From: an uncultured Oscillibacter sp.
GTDB lineage: Bacteria; Bacillota; Clostridia; Oscillospirales; Oscillospiraceae
Reading direction: 5' to 3'
Assembly: GCA_910584995.1 (NCBI GenBank)
Contig: CAJUDW010000012.1
Coordinates: forward strand, 1 to 64,000
DNA: 64,000 bases
This document shows, one piece after another, positions 24,034 to 33,066 of this stretch; the stretch's first letter is position 1; the number at the start of each line of letters is the position of its first letter. Under the pieces are notes generated by a model that ran no database searches, had not been told where the DNA came from, and worked only from the letters and a program-made list of their open reading frames with translations. Position numbers and translations under genes: made by a program.

Positions 24034-24082
24034 CGTCCCCTCCCGGATGTTGGTTTTTCCGCCCCTGGGACGGCTCCCGGCG

Positions 24083-24466
24083 TTACCAGCGCAATGTGCA
24101 CCTGCCGGTGGCGCTTTTGAATTCCCAGTACAGCGTATACCGGCTTTTTCCGTCCAGTTCCATGCTGCCTGCGGGGGACTGCCGGTTCAGCCGCAGCAGC
24201 GGCTGCCTGCCCCGATCCCGCAGGGTTACTTCTGCGTCCCCCTGGGAGAGTTGTGCGTCAAAGGTGAATTGATAGACCCGGCTCTCGCGGAACCTGCCTA
24301 CGTGACAGACCCAGCCGGTACAGGCGTTTACCTCTGCCCGATCTGCGTCCCTGCCGGGACGGAACACAAAGATAATGGCCCGGATGCGCTTTGAAACGGC
24401 ATATCCCCGGCGGTACAGCAGGTATATAAGGCCGCAGAGGACTGCTAGGAATATTGCCGTATGCAA
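24083..24466 (-). CDS. hypothetical single-span membrane protein
   Basis: A 127-residue protein with an N-terminal membrane segment (AIFLAVLCGLIYLLY) and a mainly beta-strand soluble part (CTGWVCHVGRFRESRVYQF, MELDGKSRYTLYWEFK) that may face outward. The start is TTG: it lies eight bases after AAGGAGG, whereas the nearby ATG is in another frame and directly abuts the ribosome site. No family recognised. It has its own promoter, divergent from the thiT unit. Confidence 0.6.
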   Translation of the reverse strand: MHTAIFLAVLCGLIYLLYRRGYAVSKRIRAIIFVFRPGRDADRAEVNACTGWVCHVGRFRESRVYQFTFDAQLSQGDAEVTLRDRGRQPLLRLNRQSPAGSMELDGKSRYTLYWEFKSATGRCTLRW

Positions 24467-24565
24467 GGTGCATACCTCCTTTGCAACTAGGTGTACCGCC
24501 TGCCGTCAGGCGTGAGAGGGCCCGGGCCGCCGGTTTCTGCCGGCACACAGGGATGTTCTTCTACA

Positions 24566-24594
24566 ATTATACCACAGAAATCCGTCCGCTTCAA
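24566..24594 (-). promoter_or_regulatory. promoter of the hypothetical membrane gene
   Basis: Leftward TTGAAG (24594-24589), 17 bases, TATAAT (24571-24566). Confidence 0.8.
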
Positions 24595-24637
24595 AGGCCT
24601 TTTCCGGGCCCTTTTGCGGATAGGCTCCTGCGGCTCT

Positions 24638-24666
24638 TGACAACCCGCCGGAATTCTGTTATCCTG
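24638..24666 (+). promoter_or_regulatory. promoter of the TPP riboswitch-thiT unit
   Basis: TTGACA (24638-24643), 17 bases, TATCCT (24661-24666), about 24 bases ahead of the riboswitch. It is back to back with the leftward promoter at 24566-24594. Confidence 0.8.
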
Positions 24667-24689
24667 ACAGCGAACCACAGGACAATCGA

Positions 24690-24785
24690 ACACAGGGGCG
24701 CTGGGGGAATCCCGGCTGAGATGCAGAACTGACACCGTTCTCGGTCCCTTGAACCTGATCCGGGTAATGCCGGCGTAGGAAGTGA
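24690..24785 (+). promoter_or_regulatory. TPP (THI-box) riboswitch
   Basis: The conserved thiamine pyrophosphate aptamer is easy to recognise: GGGG...CTGGGGG, then CGGCTGAGATG, the variable arm, then TTGAACCTGATCCGGG and TAATGCCGGCGTAGGAA. It controls the thiamine transporter gene downstream; TPP binding should lower expression. Confidence 0.97.
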
Positions 24786-24808
24786 ACGAAAAAATCGCTC
24801 ATTTTTTG

Positions 24809-24838
24809 TACCGCAAGCCCGTTCGACGGCCTGCGGTA
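24809..24838 (+). terminator. expression platform of the TPP riboswitch
   Basis: TACCGCA pairs with TGCGGTA, extended by GCC/GGC, followed by TCTTCATTTTC. It lies between the aptamer and the thiT ribosome site and is the likely switchable terminator. Confidence 0.6.
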
Positions 24839-24865
24839 TCTTCATTTTCAGGAGGCGTTTTTTTC

Positions 24866-25453
24866 GTGAAAACCACATTCTCTTCCCACAGGCAGGTCCG
24901 GATGATCTGCGAGGGGGCCGTCATGGTGGCCGCCGCCCAGGTGCTGGGCTACATCAAACTCTGGGAGATGCCCTGGGGCGGCTCTATCTGCCTGTCCATG
25001 CTGCCGATTTTCCTCTTTGCCGTCCGCTGGGGCCTGGGACCGGGCCTTATCAGCGGTTTTGCCCTGGGCATTTTGCAGTTCACCCTGGACGGCGGTTTTG
25101 CCTTGGGCTGGCAGTCCATCATCGGGGACTATCTGGTGGCCTATACGGTTGTCGGCCTGGCAGGCCTTTTCCGGGGCAAGGGCTGGAGCATTTATGCCGG
25201 CACGGCGGCAGGCTCCCTGGCGCGGTTCCTGGTTCACTATGTGGTGGGGGCAACCATCTGGGCGGAGTACATGCCCGAGACCTTCTTCGGTATGACCATG
25301 ACCACACCCTGGTTCTACTCCATGCTGTACAATGGCTTTTATATGGCCATTGATATGGCCCTGTGCCTGCTGGTCTTTGCCCTGGCGGCCAAACCCATGA
25401 AGAAATACTACCTGGGGCAGGATTTGGCCCCTGCCGCCCGGGGAGAGGCATGA
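24866..25453 (+). CDS. thiT: thiamine ECF transporter substrate-binding subunit ThiT
   Basis: ThiT is the integral membrane S-component that binds thiamine and works with the shared ECF module (EcfA, EcfA', EcfT), which is not in this window. The 195-residue protein has six membrane segments, the ThiT-typical LWEMPWGGSICLSMLPIF near 35-52, GGFALGWQSIIGDYLVAY and a Trp-rich region WAEYMPETFFGM. The start is GTG, ten bases after AGGAGG; an earlier in-frame start lies in the riboswitch and is rejected. Control by the TPP riboswitch supports the assignment. Confidence 0.93.
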   Translation: MKTTFSSHRQVRMICEGAVMVAAAQVLGYIKLWEMPWGGSICLSMLPIFLFAVRWGLGPGLISGFALGILQFTLDGGFALGWQSIIGDYLVAYTVVGLAGLFRGKGWSIYAGTAAGSLARFLVHYVVGATIWAEYMPETFFGMTMTTPWFYSMLYNGFYMAIDMALCLLVFALAAKPMKKYYLGQDLAPAARGEA

Positions 25454-25495
25454 GGCGGCATTGTCTTGGAATTGATCAAAATGCAGGCTGCATAG

Positions 25496-25528
25496 AGGAC
25501 ACCCCCGCTGGATCAGCGGGGGTGTCCT
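25496..25528 (+). terminator. terminator after thiT
   Basis: A perfect 15-bp stem (AGGACACCCCCGCTG with its complement) over a three-base loop, followed by TGTATT. Confidence 0.8.
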
Positions 25529-25708
25529 TGTATTACGGACAAAAGTTTGCAGATATCAAAAATACCAAAAAATTAACGCAAACGATTGCGCACTTGGAAG
25601 CCCCTAAAAAGGCCAAATTTGCCCCTGTTAGGGCTATTCTTGTGAAAAATGGCTAGAAAATTGGTGAAATGTTTGAAAATTTAGATGGTTTCTTATCATA
25701 TTTATGTA

Positions 25709-25737
25709 TTGTTTTCCAGAAAATGTTCTATTATAAT
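25709..25737 (+). promoter_or_regulatory. promoter of ppdK
   Basis: TTGTTT (25709-25714), 17 bases, TATAAT (25732-25737). The 80-base leader folds into a hairpin closed by CCCGCGGA (25753-25760) and TCCGCGGG (25791-25798), which may stabilise the messenger. Confidence 0.7.
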
Positions 25738-25825
25738 GGTTAAGCTAAAACTCCCGCGGAAACGCTTGCCTGCCTGAGACAGTCCGTCTGTCCGCGGGGC
25801 GCGACAAAAAAACGGAGGTATGAAA

Positions 25826-28453
25826 ATGAGCAAAAAATACTGCTACCTGTTTACCGAGGGCAACGCGAACATGCGGGAGCTCCTGGGCGGCAAGGGCGCC
25901 AACCTGGCTGAGATGACCAACATCGGCCTGCCCGTCCCCCAGGGCTTCACCATCACCACCGAAGCCTGCACCCAATATTACGAGGACGGCCGCCAGATCA
26001 ATGACTCCATCATGGCTGAGATCATGGAGTACATTGAGAAGATGGAGTCCATCACCGGCAAGAAGTTCGGTGACAAGGAGAACCCCCTGCTGGTCTCCGT
26101 CCGTTCCGGCGCCCGGGCTTCCATGCCCGGCATGATGGATACCATCCTGAACCTGGGCCTCAACGAGGACGTGGTGGCCGTGCTGGCCCGGAAGTCCAAT
26201 AACCCCCGCTGGGCTTGGGACTGCTACCGCCGTTTTATCCAGATGTATTCCGATGTGGTCATGGAAGTGGGCAAGAAGTACTTCGAGCAGCTCATCGACA
26301 AGATGAAGGCCGCCAAGGGCGTCACCCAGGACGTGGATCTGACTGCCGAGGATCTGAAGGACTTGGCCGGCCAGTTCAAGGCGGAGTACAAGGCCAAGAT
26401 CGGCCAGGACTTCCCCACCGATCCCAAGGAGCAGCTGATGGGTGCCATCAAGGCTGTGTTCCGTTCCTGGGATAATCCCCGCGCAAACGTTTACCGCCGG
26501 GACAACGACATCCCCTATTCCTGGGGCACCGCCGTTAACGTCCAGTCCATGGCCTTCGGCAACATGGGCGACGACTGCGGCACCGGCGTGGCGTTCACCC
26601 GCAACCCCGCCACCGGCGAGAAGAAACTCTTCGGTGAGTTCCTGACCAACGCCCAGGGCGAAGACGTGGTGGCCGGTGTCCGGACCCCCATGCCCATCAG
26701 CCAGATGGCCGAGAAGTTCCCCGAGGCTTTCTCCCAGTTTGAGAACGTCTGCAAGATCCTGGAAGATCACTACCGGGATATGCAGGACATGGAGTTCACC
26801 GTTGAAGCCGGGAAACTCTACATGCTCCAGACCCGCAACGGCAAGCGCACGCCTGCCGCCGCGCTGAAGATCGCCTGCGACCTGGTGGACGAGGGCATGA
26901 TCGATGAGAAGAAGGCCGTGGCCATGATCGAGCCCCGGTCCCTGGATACCCTGCTGCATCCCCAGTTCGACGGCAAGGCCCTGAAGGAGGCCCCCATGGT
27001 GGGCTCTGCTCTGGGCGCTTCCCCCGGAGCGGCTTCCGGCCGCATCGTGTTCACCGCCGAGGATGCCAAGGAGTGGGCTGCCCGGGGTGAGAAGGTGGTC
27101 CTGGTCCGTCTGGAGACCTCTCCTGAGGACATCGAGGGCATGAAGGCTGCTCAGGGCATCCTGACTGTCCGCGGCGGCATGACCTCCCACGCGGCCGTGG
27201 TTGCCCGTGGCATGGGCGAGTGCTGCGTCTCCGGCTGCGGAGAGATCAAGATGGACGAAGAGAACAAGAAGTTTGAACTGGGCGGTAAGACCTATCACGA
27301 GGGCGACTGGCTGAGCCTGGACGGCTCCACCGGCAAGATCTACGACGGCGCTATCCCCACTGTGGACGCTTCTATCGGCGGCGAGTTCGGCCGCGTCATG
27401 GGCTGGGCTGACAAGTACCGCCGCCTGGCCGTCCGCACCAATGCCGACACCCCCCACGATGCCGCGCAGGCCAAGAAGTTCGGCGCCCAGGGCATCGGCC
27501 TGTGCCGCACCGAGCATATGTTCTTCAACGAGGACCGCATCCCCGCCATCCGGGAGATGATCTGCTCCGATACCGTAGAGCAGCGCGAAAAGGCCCTGGA
27601 TCGCCTGGAGCCCATGCAGCAGAGCGACTTCGAGGGTATCTACGAGGCCATGGAGGGCTGCCCTGTCACCATCCGTTTCCTGGATCCGCCTCTGCATGAG
27701 TTCGTGCCCACCGAGGAGGCCGACATCGAACTGCTGGCCAAGGATATGGGCAAGAGCGTGGCGGACATCAAGAACATCATCGCCGGTCTCCATGAGTTCA
27801 ACCCCATGATGGGCCACCGCGGCTGCCGTCTGGCTGTCACCTATCCTGAGATTGCCCGGATGCAGACCAAGGCTGTCATCAAGGCGGCTCTGAAGGTGCA
27901 GGAGCGGCATCCCGACTGGACCATGGTTCCCGAGATCATGATCCCCCTGGTGGGCGAGGCCAAGGAACTGAAGTTTGTGAAGAGCGTGGTGGTGGAGACC
28001 GCCGACGCCATCATCAAAGAGGCCGGTTCCAGCATGAAGTACAAGGTCGGCACCATGATTGAGATCCCCCGTGCGGCCCTCACCGCCGACGAGATCGCCA
28101 AGCAGGCTGACTTCTTCTCCTTCGGCACCAACGACCTGACCCAGATGACCTTCGGCTTCTCCCGCGACGACGCCGGCAAGTTCCTGGGCTCCTACTACGA
28201 TCATAAAATCTACGAGAGCGATCCCTTCGCCAAGCTGGACCAGACCGGCGTAGGCCGTCTGGTGGAGATGGCTACCAAGCTGGGCCGGGGCGCCAATCCT
28301 GATCTGCACCTTGGCATCTGCGGCGAGCACGGCGGCGATCCCTCCAGCGTGGAGTTCTGCCACCGCACTGGCCTGGACTATGTGTCCTGCTCTCCCTTCC
28401 GGGTGCCCATCGCCCGTCTTGCTGCCGCCCAGGCTGCGATCAAAGAGGGCTGA
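25826..28453 (+). CDS. ppdK: pyruvate, phosphate dikinase
   Basis: PPDK interconverts pyruvate plus ATP and phosphate with phosphoenolpyruvate, AMP and pyrophosphate; in anaerobes it often runs in glycolysis. The 875-residue protein has the N-terminal ATP-grasp nucleotide domain (LLGGKGANLAEM), the swivelling domain with phospho-His455 in GGMTSHAAVVARG, and the C-terminal TIM barrel with GLCRTEHMF, NDLTQMTFG and the catalytic Cys at about 832 in GICGEHGG. Of two close ATGs the second has proper spacing to GGAGG. Its uniform, C-ending codon use differs from its neighbours and suggests high expression. Confidence 0.97.
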   Translation: MSKKYCYLFTEGNANMRELLGGKGANLAEMTNIGLPVPQGFTITTEACTQYYEDGRQINDSIMAEIMEYIEKMESITGKKFGDKENPLLVSVRSGARASMPGMMDTILNLGLNEDVVAVLARKSNNPRWAWDCYRRFIQMYSDVVMEVGKKYFEQLIDKMKAAKGVTQDVDLTAEDLKDLAGQFKAEYKAKIGQDFPTDPKEQLMGAIKAVFRSWDNPRANVYRRDNDIPYSWGTAVNVQSMAFGNMGDDCGTGVAFTRNPATGEKKLFGEFLTNAQGEDVVAGVRTPMPISQMAEKFPEAFSQFENVCKILEDHYRDMQDMEFTVEAGKLYMLQTRNGKRTPAAALKIACDLVDEGMIDEKKAVAMIEPRSLDTLLHPQFDGKALKEAPMVGSALGASPGAASGRIVFTAEDAKEWAARGEKVVLVRLETSPEDIEGMKAAQGILTVRGGMTSHAAVVARGMGECCVSGCGEIKMDEENKKFELGGKTYHEGDWLSLDGSTGKIYDGAIPTVDASIGGEFGRVMGWADKYRRLAVRTNADTPHDAAQAKKFGAQGIGLCRTEHMFFNEDRIPAIREMICSDTVEQREKALDRLEPMQQSDFEGIYEAMEGCPVTIRFLDPPLHEFVPTEEADIELLAKDMGKSVADIKNIIAGLHEFNPMMGHRGCRLAVTYPEIARMQTKAVIKAALKVQERHPDWTMVPEIMIPLVGEAKELKFVKSVVVETADAIIKEAGSSMKYKVGTMIEIPRAALTADEIAKQADFFSFGTNDLTQMTFGFSRDDAGKFLGSYYDHKIYESDPFAKLDQTGVGRLVEMATKLGRGANPDLHLGICGEHGGDPSSVEFCHRTGLDYVSCSPFRVPIARLAAAQAAIKEG

Positions 28454-28494
28454 GAGCCTTCTGGCAGGCTGAAAACAGCGGATAAAATCTAAAA

Positions 28495-28530
28495 TCAAGG
28501 CCTGCCGCCAATTTTGGCGGCAGGCCTTGA
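28495..28530. terminator. hairpin after ppdK
   Basis: TCAAGGCCTGCCGCC pairs perfectly with GGCGGCAGGCCTTGA over a six-base loop. No T-run follows on the plus strand; a T-rich stretch follows on the minus strand. Confidence 0.65.
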
Positions 28531-28616
28531 CTCCATTCTGCCCGTTGCGCCGCATCCGGCAGCCTCCCACTGTGAATTTCGCGGCATACTTCCTGCGGCA
28601 AGTTTGTGCGGATTGG

Positions 28617-28645
28617 TTGCATTGTCCAAACAGATGGGTTATAAT
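28617..28645 (+). promoter_or_regulatory. promoter of the DHH phosphoesterase gene
   Basis: TTGCAT (28617-28622), 17 bases, TATAAT (28640-28645). Confidence 0.8.
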
Positions 28646-28697
28646 TCAAAAGAAAGCACCATGCAGACTCTGCAATACAGCAAGGAGGAAACATTTT

Positions 28698-29618
28698 ATG
28701 AGATTGGTAACACGTTCCGATTTTGACGGCCTGGTGTGCGGAGCCCTTTTGCTGGAGGCGGGCGTCATCGACCACTGGAAATTCGCCCACCCCAAGGATT
28801 TGCAGGACGGTCTTGTGGAAGTCAACAGCGACGACTGCCTGGCCAACGTACCCTTTGTGGAGGGTTGCGGTCTCTGGTTCGATCACCACTCCAGCGAGCA
28901 TGAGCGTCTGGAACTGGCGGGCAAATACAAGGGTGAGAGCCGTATAGCCCCCTCCTGCGCCCGGATTATCTATGACTATTACGGCGGCGCGGAGCGGTTC
29001 CCCCAGTTCGGGGAGATTATGGAGGCGGTGGACAAGGTAGACTCTGGAAACCTGACCGCCGAAGAGGTGCTGCACCCTGTGGGATGGATTCTCATCGGCT
29101 TCCTGATGGATCCCAGAACCGGCCTGGGCCGGTGGCGTCAGTTCTCCATCTCCAATTACCAGCTGATGGAAAAACTCCTGGAGGCCTGCCGGGTGATGAG
29201 CACGGAGGAGATCCTGGATCTGCCCGACATGAAGGAGCGGATCGAAGTCTACTGGGAGCAGGCCGAAAAGTTCAAGGAGATGGTCAAGGCCCATACCCGG
29301 ATAGAGGGGAATGTGATTGTCACTGACCTGCGGGGCGTGAGCCCCATCTATACCGGCAACCGCTTCTTGATTTACAGCATGTATCCGGAGCAGAATATCT
29401 CCGCCTGGGTGGTCAGCGGCCGGGAAGGCCGGGGCTGTTCTGCCGCGGTGGGCTACAGCATCCTGAACCGCACCGCCTCTTTGGATGTGGGCAGCCTGAT
29501 GCTGAAATACGGCGGCGGTGGTCACAAAAAGGTAGGTACATGCCAGTTCAGCACCGAGACCATGGATGAGCAGCTGCCTAAGATGCTGAAGGAACTGTGT
29601 GCCCTGGCCAACGGCTGA
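28698..29618 (+). CDS. DHH-family phosphoesterase
   Basis: The 306-residue protein has the DHH-family metal motifs SDFDGLVCG (8-16) and FDHHSSEH (near 62), the middle Asp in EAVDKVDSGN, and a C-terminal DHHA1-type substrate motif KYGGGGHKKVG. This family includes nanoRNases, cyclic-di-AMP phosphodiesterases and exopolyphosphatases, with substrates not separable by eye. The start ATG follows AAGGAGGAA; a longer upstream frame overlaps the promoter and is not used. Monocistronic. Confidence 0.85.
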   Translation: MRLVTRSDFDGLVCGALLLEAGVIDHWKFAHPKDLQDGLVEVNSDDCLANVPFVEGCGLWFDHHSSEHERLELAGKYKGESRIAPSCARIIYDYYGGAERFPQFGEIMEAVDKVDSGNLTAEEVLHPVGWILIGFLMDPRTGLGRWRQFSISNYQLMEKLLEACRVMSTEEILDLPDMKERIEVYWEQAEKFKEMVKAHTRIEGNVIVTDLRGVSPIYTGNRFLIYSMYPEQNISAWVVSGREGRGCSAAVGYSILNRTASLDVGSLMLKYGGGGHKKVGTCQFSTETMDEQLPKMLKELCALANG

Positions 29619-29897
29619 CGGGTTTTCCGGAACCTGTGCCGGGATAAGCATACATATGCAGATCGGCAGGCCGGAGCGGTTTCTCCAAGAGGAAGCCGCT
29701 CCGGCCTGACAAAAAAGTCCCCGCAGGAGTTTTGCGCCGGAAGGCGCGAAATATCGTTCAATCGTTTTCCTGCGGCGTGTACGCGGGAAAACACTTTCCG
29801 TAAAGCAGGCGTGGAATTGTGCGCCATAGGTGCATAACCGGGGCGCAGAGCGGAGCGGGATTTTATCAAAAAAGATGTAAGACATTTTTTGAGATGA
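29619..29897. other. intergenic stretch with inverted repeats, no gene seen
   Basis: Between the DHH gene and the RND operon terminator. Two inverted repeats are visible: CAGGCCGGAGCGG with its complement (29667-29708), and GTTTTCCTGCG with CGCGGGAAAAC (29764-29792). Neither has a clear T-run on its 3' side in either direction; the first may end the DHH transcript. No coding sequence with a ribosome site was found. Confidence 0.5.
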
Positions 29898-29929
29898 AAA
29901 AGCGGCTTCTCCTTGGAGAAGCCGCTTTT
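29898..29929 (-). terminator. terminator of the tetR-RND efflux operon
   Basis: AAAAGCGGCTTCTCC pairs perfectly with GGAGAAGCCGCTTTT over a two-base loop; on the minus strand it ends in a T-run. It lies 44 bases beyond the stop of the pump gene. Confidence 0.9.
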
Positions 29930-29972
29930 CGTATCTGCGTTTCCTTATCTGGGGATAGATTCCGACTTCCCC

Positions 29973-32900
29973 TCAGGACACCCCTACCGGGGCTTCCGTT
30001 TCCGCAGGGACAGAGGGCTTTTTGGCAAAGCGGCGGCGGAGGAAACGGCTGAAGTTGTCAATCACGGAGTAATACACCGGCGTAAACACCAGCGTCAGGG
30101 TGGTGGAAATTACCATGCCGCTGATCATGGTGACGCCCATGTCGCTCATCATTTCGTTGGTCTCGCCAATGCCCAGGGCCATGGGGACCATGGCCAGGAT
30201 GGTGGTGAGGGTTGTCATCAGGATAGGCCGGATCCGGAGGGGGCAGGCGTGGAGGATGGCTTCCTCCCGGCTCTCCCCGAAACTCCGGCGGATTTTGATG
30301 TACTCAATCAGGATAATGGAGGAGTTGACCACGGTGCCTGCCAGCATAATGATGGAGACCAGGGAGATCATGGAGAGATCCCGGCCTGTCAGCGGCAGGG
30401 CAAAGAGGGCGCCGGTAAAGGCCACCGGCAGGATCAGCATGACCATGACGGGCATCAGGAAGGACTCAAACTGTACCGCCAGCACGAAGTATACCAGCAG
30501 CAGCGCCACCGCCAGGGCGAAGAGGAGATCCCCAAAACTCTCCATCATATCCTCGTAGGAACCGGCGGTCTCCGCCGTGTAGCCCTGGGGCATGGGATGG
30601 CTGTTGAGGATTTCCATGACGGCCATGGTCATGGAAGCGACATCCCCGCTGACGGTATCTCCGGTAATGGAGACCTGCCGGGTCTGATTGGAGCGGACAA
30701 TGGCCTGAGGAGCCTGCTGCACGGTGACATTGGCAATGGAGCCCAGGGGCACTGTACCGCCGAAGGCGGTGGTGACCGGCATGGAGCGCAGGTTATCCAG
30801 GCTGGTTCCGGCGTCCCCGCTGCCCCGGACTACCACGTCCAGTTCCTTGTTGTTGATGGTGACGGTGGTGGCAGTGGTGCCGGTCAGTTCCGCCCGGACG
30901 GCAGAGCCCACGGCGGCGGCTGTCAGGCCGTATTGGGCGGCGGCCTCCCGGTTCAGGGTGACCTTTACCTCCGGCACCTGCTCGGAGAGGGAGTTATCCA
31001 CGTTTACCGCGTCCGGCAGGGCGGCAATTTCCGCCGTCAGTTCGTCCGCAATGGCCCGGAGAATCCCGTAGTCTTCCCCGGAGACATTGACGGAGATATC
31101 GCCGCCGCTCATCATGGCGGTCATGTCGCTGGCGGTGACGGTGATTTCACAGCCGGCCACATCCTGCAGGAGGGACCGCAGATCCTCCACCACCTGGAAG
31201 GAGGAACGGCTCCGCTCTGTCCGGGAGACCAGGTTGATCATCATGGTGACGGCGGTATCCTCGGCCAGATAGAACATCTCGTCCAGTTCCGGGCAGTTGG
31301 CCTGGGCGATGCCGGAGACCTGTTCCGCGATGGCGGCGGTCTGCTCCAGTTCCGATCCGATAGGCATGGTGATGCTGATAGAGACCCGCCCCTGATCCAT
31401 GTCCGGCATCAGAACGGCGGTGGTGTTCACCAGCGTCACGCCAAAGAGGATCACCAGGGCCAGGGAGACCAGCATCCCCTGCTTCAGATGATGGACAAAG
31501 TGATCCAGCAGGCGGAGATAGATCCGGTTGAGGGACTCCATCCACTGCCGGATGCGGCCCGGCTGGCGGGCGGCCAGCTTCTCCTGGCGGCGGCGGACCT
31601 TCTCCTCATCCAGGGTAAAGTAGCAGAGGAGGGGTACCAGCGTCAGGGAGATGATCAGGGAGGCCAGGATCAGGGAGGCGATGGTGAGGCAGAAATCCCG
31701 GAAGATCATGCCTGCCATGCCGGTGGTCAGGGCCAGGGGCACAAACACCGCTTCGGTGGTGAGGGTGGAGGCCACCACGGAGGAGGTGACTTCCCGGGTG
31801 CCCTCTACGCAGGCAGTCATGCGGTCCCGGCCCTCGGCGGAAAAGCGGTAGATATTTTCCAGGACCACGATGGAGTTATCCACAATCATGCCCACGCCCA
31901 TAGCGATGCCGCCCAGGCTCATCATGTTCAGGGTCAGCTTTGCCGCATTCATCAGCAGGAAGACCGTCAGGATACACATCGGCATGGAGACGATGATAGT
32001 CAGCGTGGCGCCGCCCCGGCGGAGGAACAGCAGCACCACCAGCGCCGCCAGAAGGATGCCCTGGAAGATATTCTGATAGGCGGCATCCACCGTCTGGTTG
32101 ATGTAGTCACCGGCAAGATAGGGCACAGTGTACCGGACGCCGGGGTTTTCCTTTTGCAGTTCCGCCAGCCGCTCCATTATCGCGTCGGATACGGCGGCCT
32201 CATTGGAAGAGGACTGCTTGGAGACCTGCAAAATTACGCAGGGGGAGTCTCCCACCCGGGCCAGGGCCTCGGTATCCTGGTTTTCCAGGGTGACGTTGGC
32301 CACCTCCGAGAGGCGGACGGTGCCGCCGGTGGGCAGGGAGAGCAGCATGTTCCCCACGTCCTCCACGGACTTGAACTTGGCGTCTGTACTGACGGTCATG
32401 GTCTTGGAACCGTTCTGCACGTTGCCGCCGGGATACAGCAGGTTTTGCCCTGCCAGGAATTGGGAAATATAGGAATTGGAGAGGCCGAAGCCGGCGGCCC
32501 GGGTGGCTTCAATTTCCACTGCCACCTGCTGGGTGATGCCGCCGGCCACCGTCACCTGGGCTACGCCGTCAATGCGCTCCAGGGCCGGGGCCACGGTCTC
32601 GTCCGCCAGGATTTGCAGCTGGGACAGATCGTCCCCCAAAAGGGCGATCATGGCGGTGGGCATCATGTCGCTGAGGTTCATATTGATGATCACCGGATCG
32701 GAGGCGTCCTCCGGCAGGGAGGCCCGGTCAAACTGCTCCCGCAGCTTGGTGGCGGCGATGTCCAGATCCGTGCCGTCCTCATAGGTCACCTGGATCTGGG
32801 ACACGGAGTCGGCGGAGGAGGATTTGATGGATTCCACACCCGCCACCGACATGACGGCGGACTCCAGGGGCCGGGTCACCAGTTCTTCAATATCGCTGGG

Positions 32901-33065
32901 GGTAGCGCCTACGTAGTAGCAGACCACCACCGCCATGGGGGCTTCCAGGTTGGGCATCAGGGCCATTTGCAGCCGGGAACCGAACATGATGCCGAAGATG
33001 CACACCATGATGCTGGCCAGAACGGTTGCCACCTTATGCTGGATACAGGCTTTGGCGATATTCAT
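29973..33065 (-). CDS. RND-family efflux transporter, HAE1-like
   Basis: Inner-membrane proton-driven pump. The 1030-residue protein has the RND layout of 12 membrane segments with two large external loops after segments 1 and 7. Motifs seen: SLGGIAMGVGMIVDNSIVV with the proton-relay Asp, VRYTVPYLAGDYI, PMCILTVFLLM, and FGESREEAILHACPLRIRPILMT in the second half. Substrate is not predictable (drugs, lipids, small molecules). It is the last gene of a four-gene operon, one base after the adaptor gene, so translation is coupled. Confidence 0.93.
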   Translation of the reverse strand: MNIAKACIQHKVATVLASIMVCIFGIMFGSRLQMALMPNLEAPMAVVVCYYVGATPSDIEELVTRPLESAVMSVAGVESIKSSSADSVSQIQVTYEDGTDLDIAATKLREQFDRASLPEDASDPVIINMNLSDMMPTAMIALLGDDLSQLQILADETVAPALERIDGVAQVTVAGGITQQVAVEIEATRAAGFGLSNSYISQFLAGQNLLYPGGNVQNGSKTMTVSTDAKFKSVEDVGNMLLSLPTGGTVRLSEVANVTLENQDTEALARVGDSPCVILQVSKQSSSNEAAVSDAIMERLAELQKENPGVRYTVPYLAGDYINQTVDAAYQNIFQGILLAALVVLLFLRRGGATLTIIVSMPMCILTVFLLMNAAKLTLNMMSLGGIAMGVGMIVDNSIVVLENIYRFSAEGRDRMTACVEGTREVTSSVVASTLTTEAVFVPLALTTGMAGMIFRDFCLTIASLILASLIISLTLVPLLCYFTLDEEKVRRRQEKLAARQPGRIRQWMESLNRIYLRLLDHFVHHLKQGMLVSLALVILFGVTLVNTTAVLMPDMDQGRVSISITMPIGSELEQTAAIAEQVSGIAQANCPELDEMFYLAEDTAVTMMINLVSRTERSRSSFQVVEDLRSLLQDVAGCEITVTASDMTAMMSGGDISVNVSGEDYGILRAIADELTAEIAALPDAVNVDNSLSEQVPEVKVTLNREAAAQYGLTAAAVGSAVRAELTGTTATTVTINNKELDVVVRGSGDAGTSLDNLRSMPVTTAFGGTVPLGSIANVTVQQAPQAIVRSNQTRQVSITGDTVSGDVASMTMAVMEILNSHPMPQGYTAETAGSYEDMMESFGDLLFALAVALLLVYFVLAVQFESFLMPVMVMLILPVAFTGALFALPLTGRDLSMISLVSIIMLAGTVVNSSIILIEYIKIRRSFGESREEAILHACPLRIRPILMTTLTTILAMVPMALGIGETNEMMSDMGVTMISGMVISTTLTLVFTPVYYSVIDNFSRFLRRRFAKKPSVPAETEAPVGVS

Positions 33066-33066
33066 T

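Noticed and set aside
25745..28570. Long open frame antisense to ppdK
   Set aside because: Same reasoning: ppdK on the plus strand has all catalytic motifs, and the antisense product has none.
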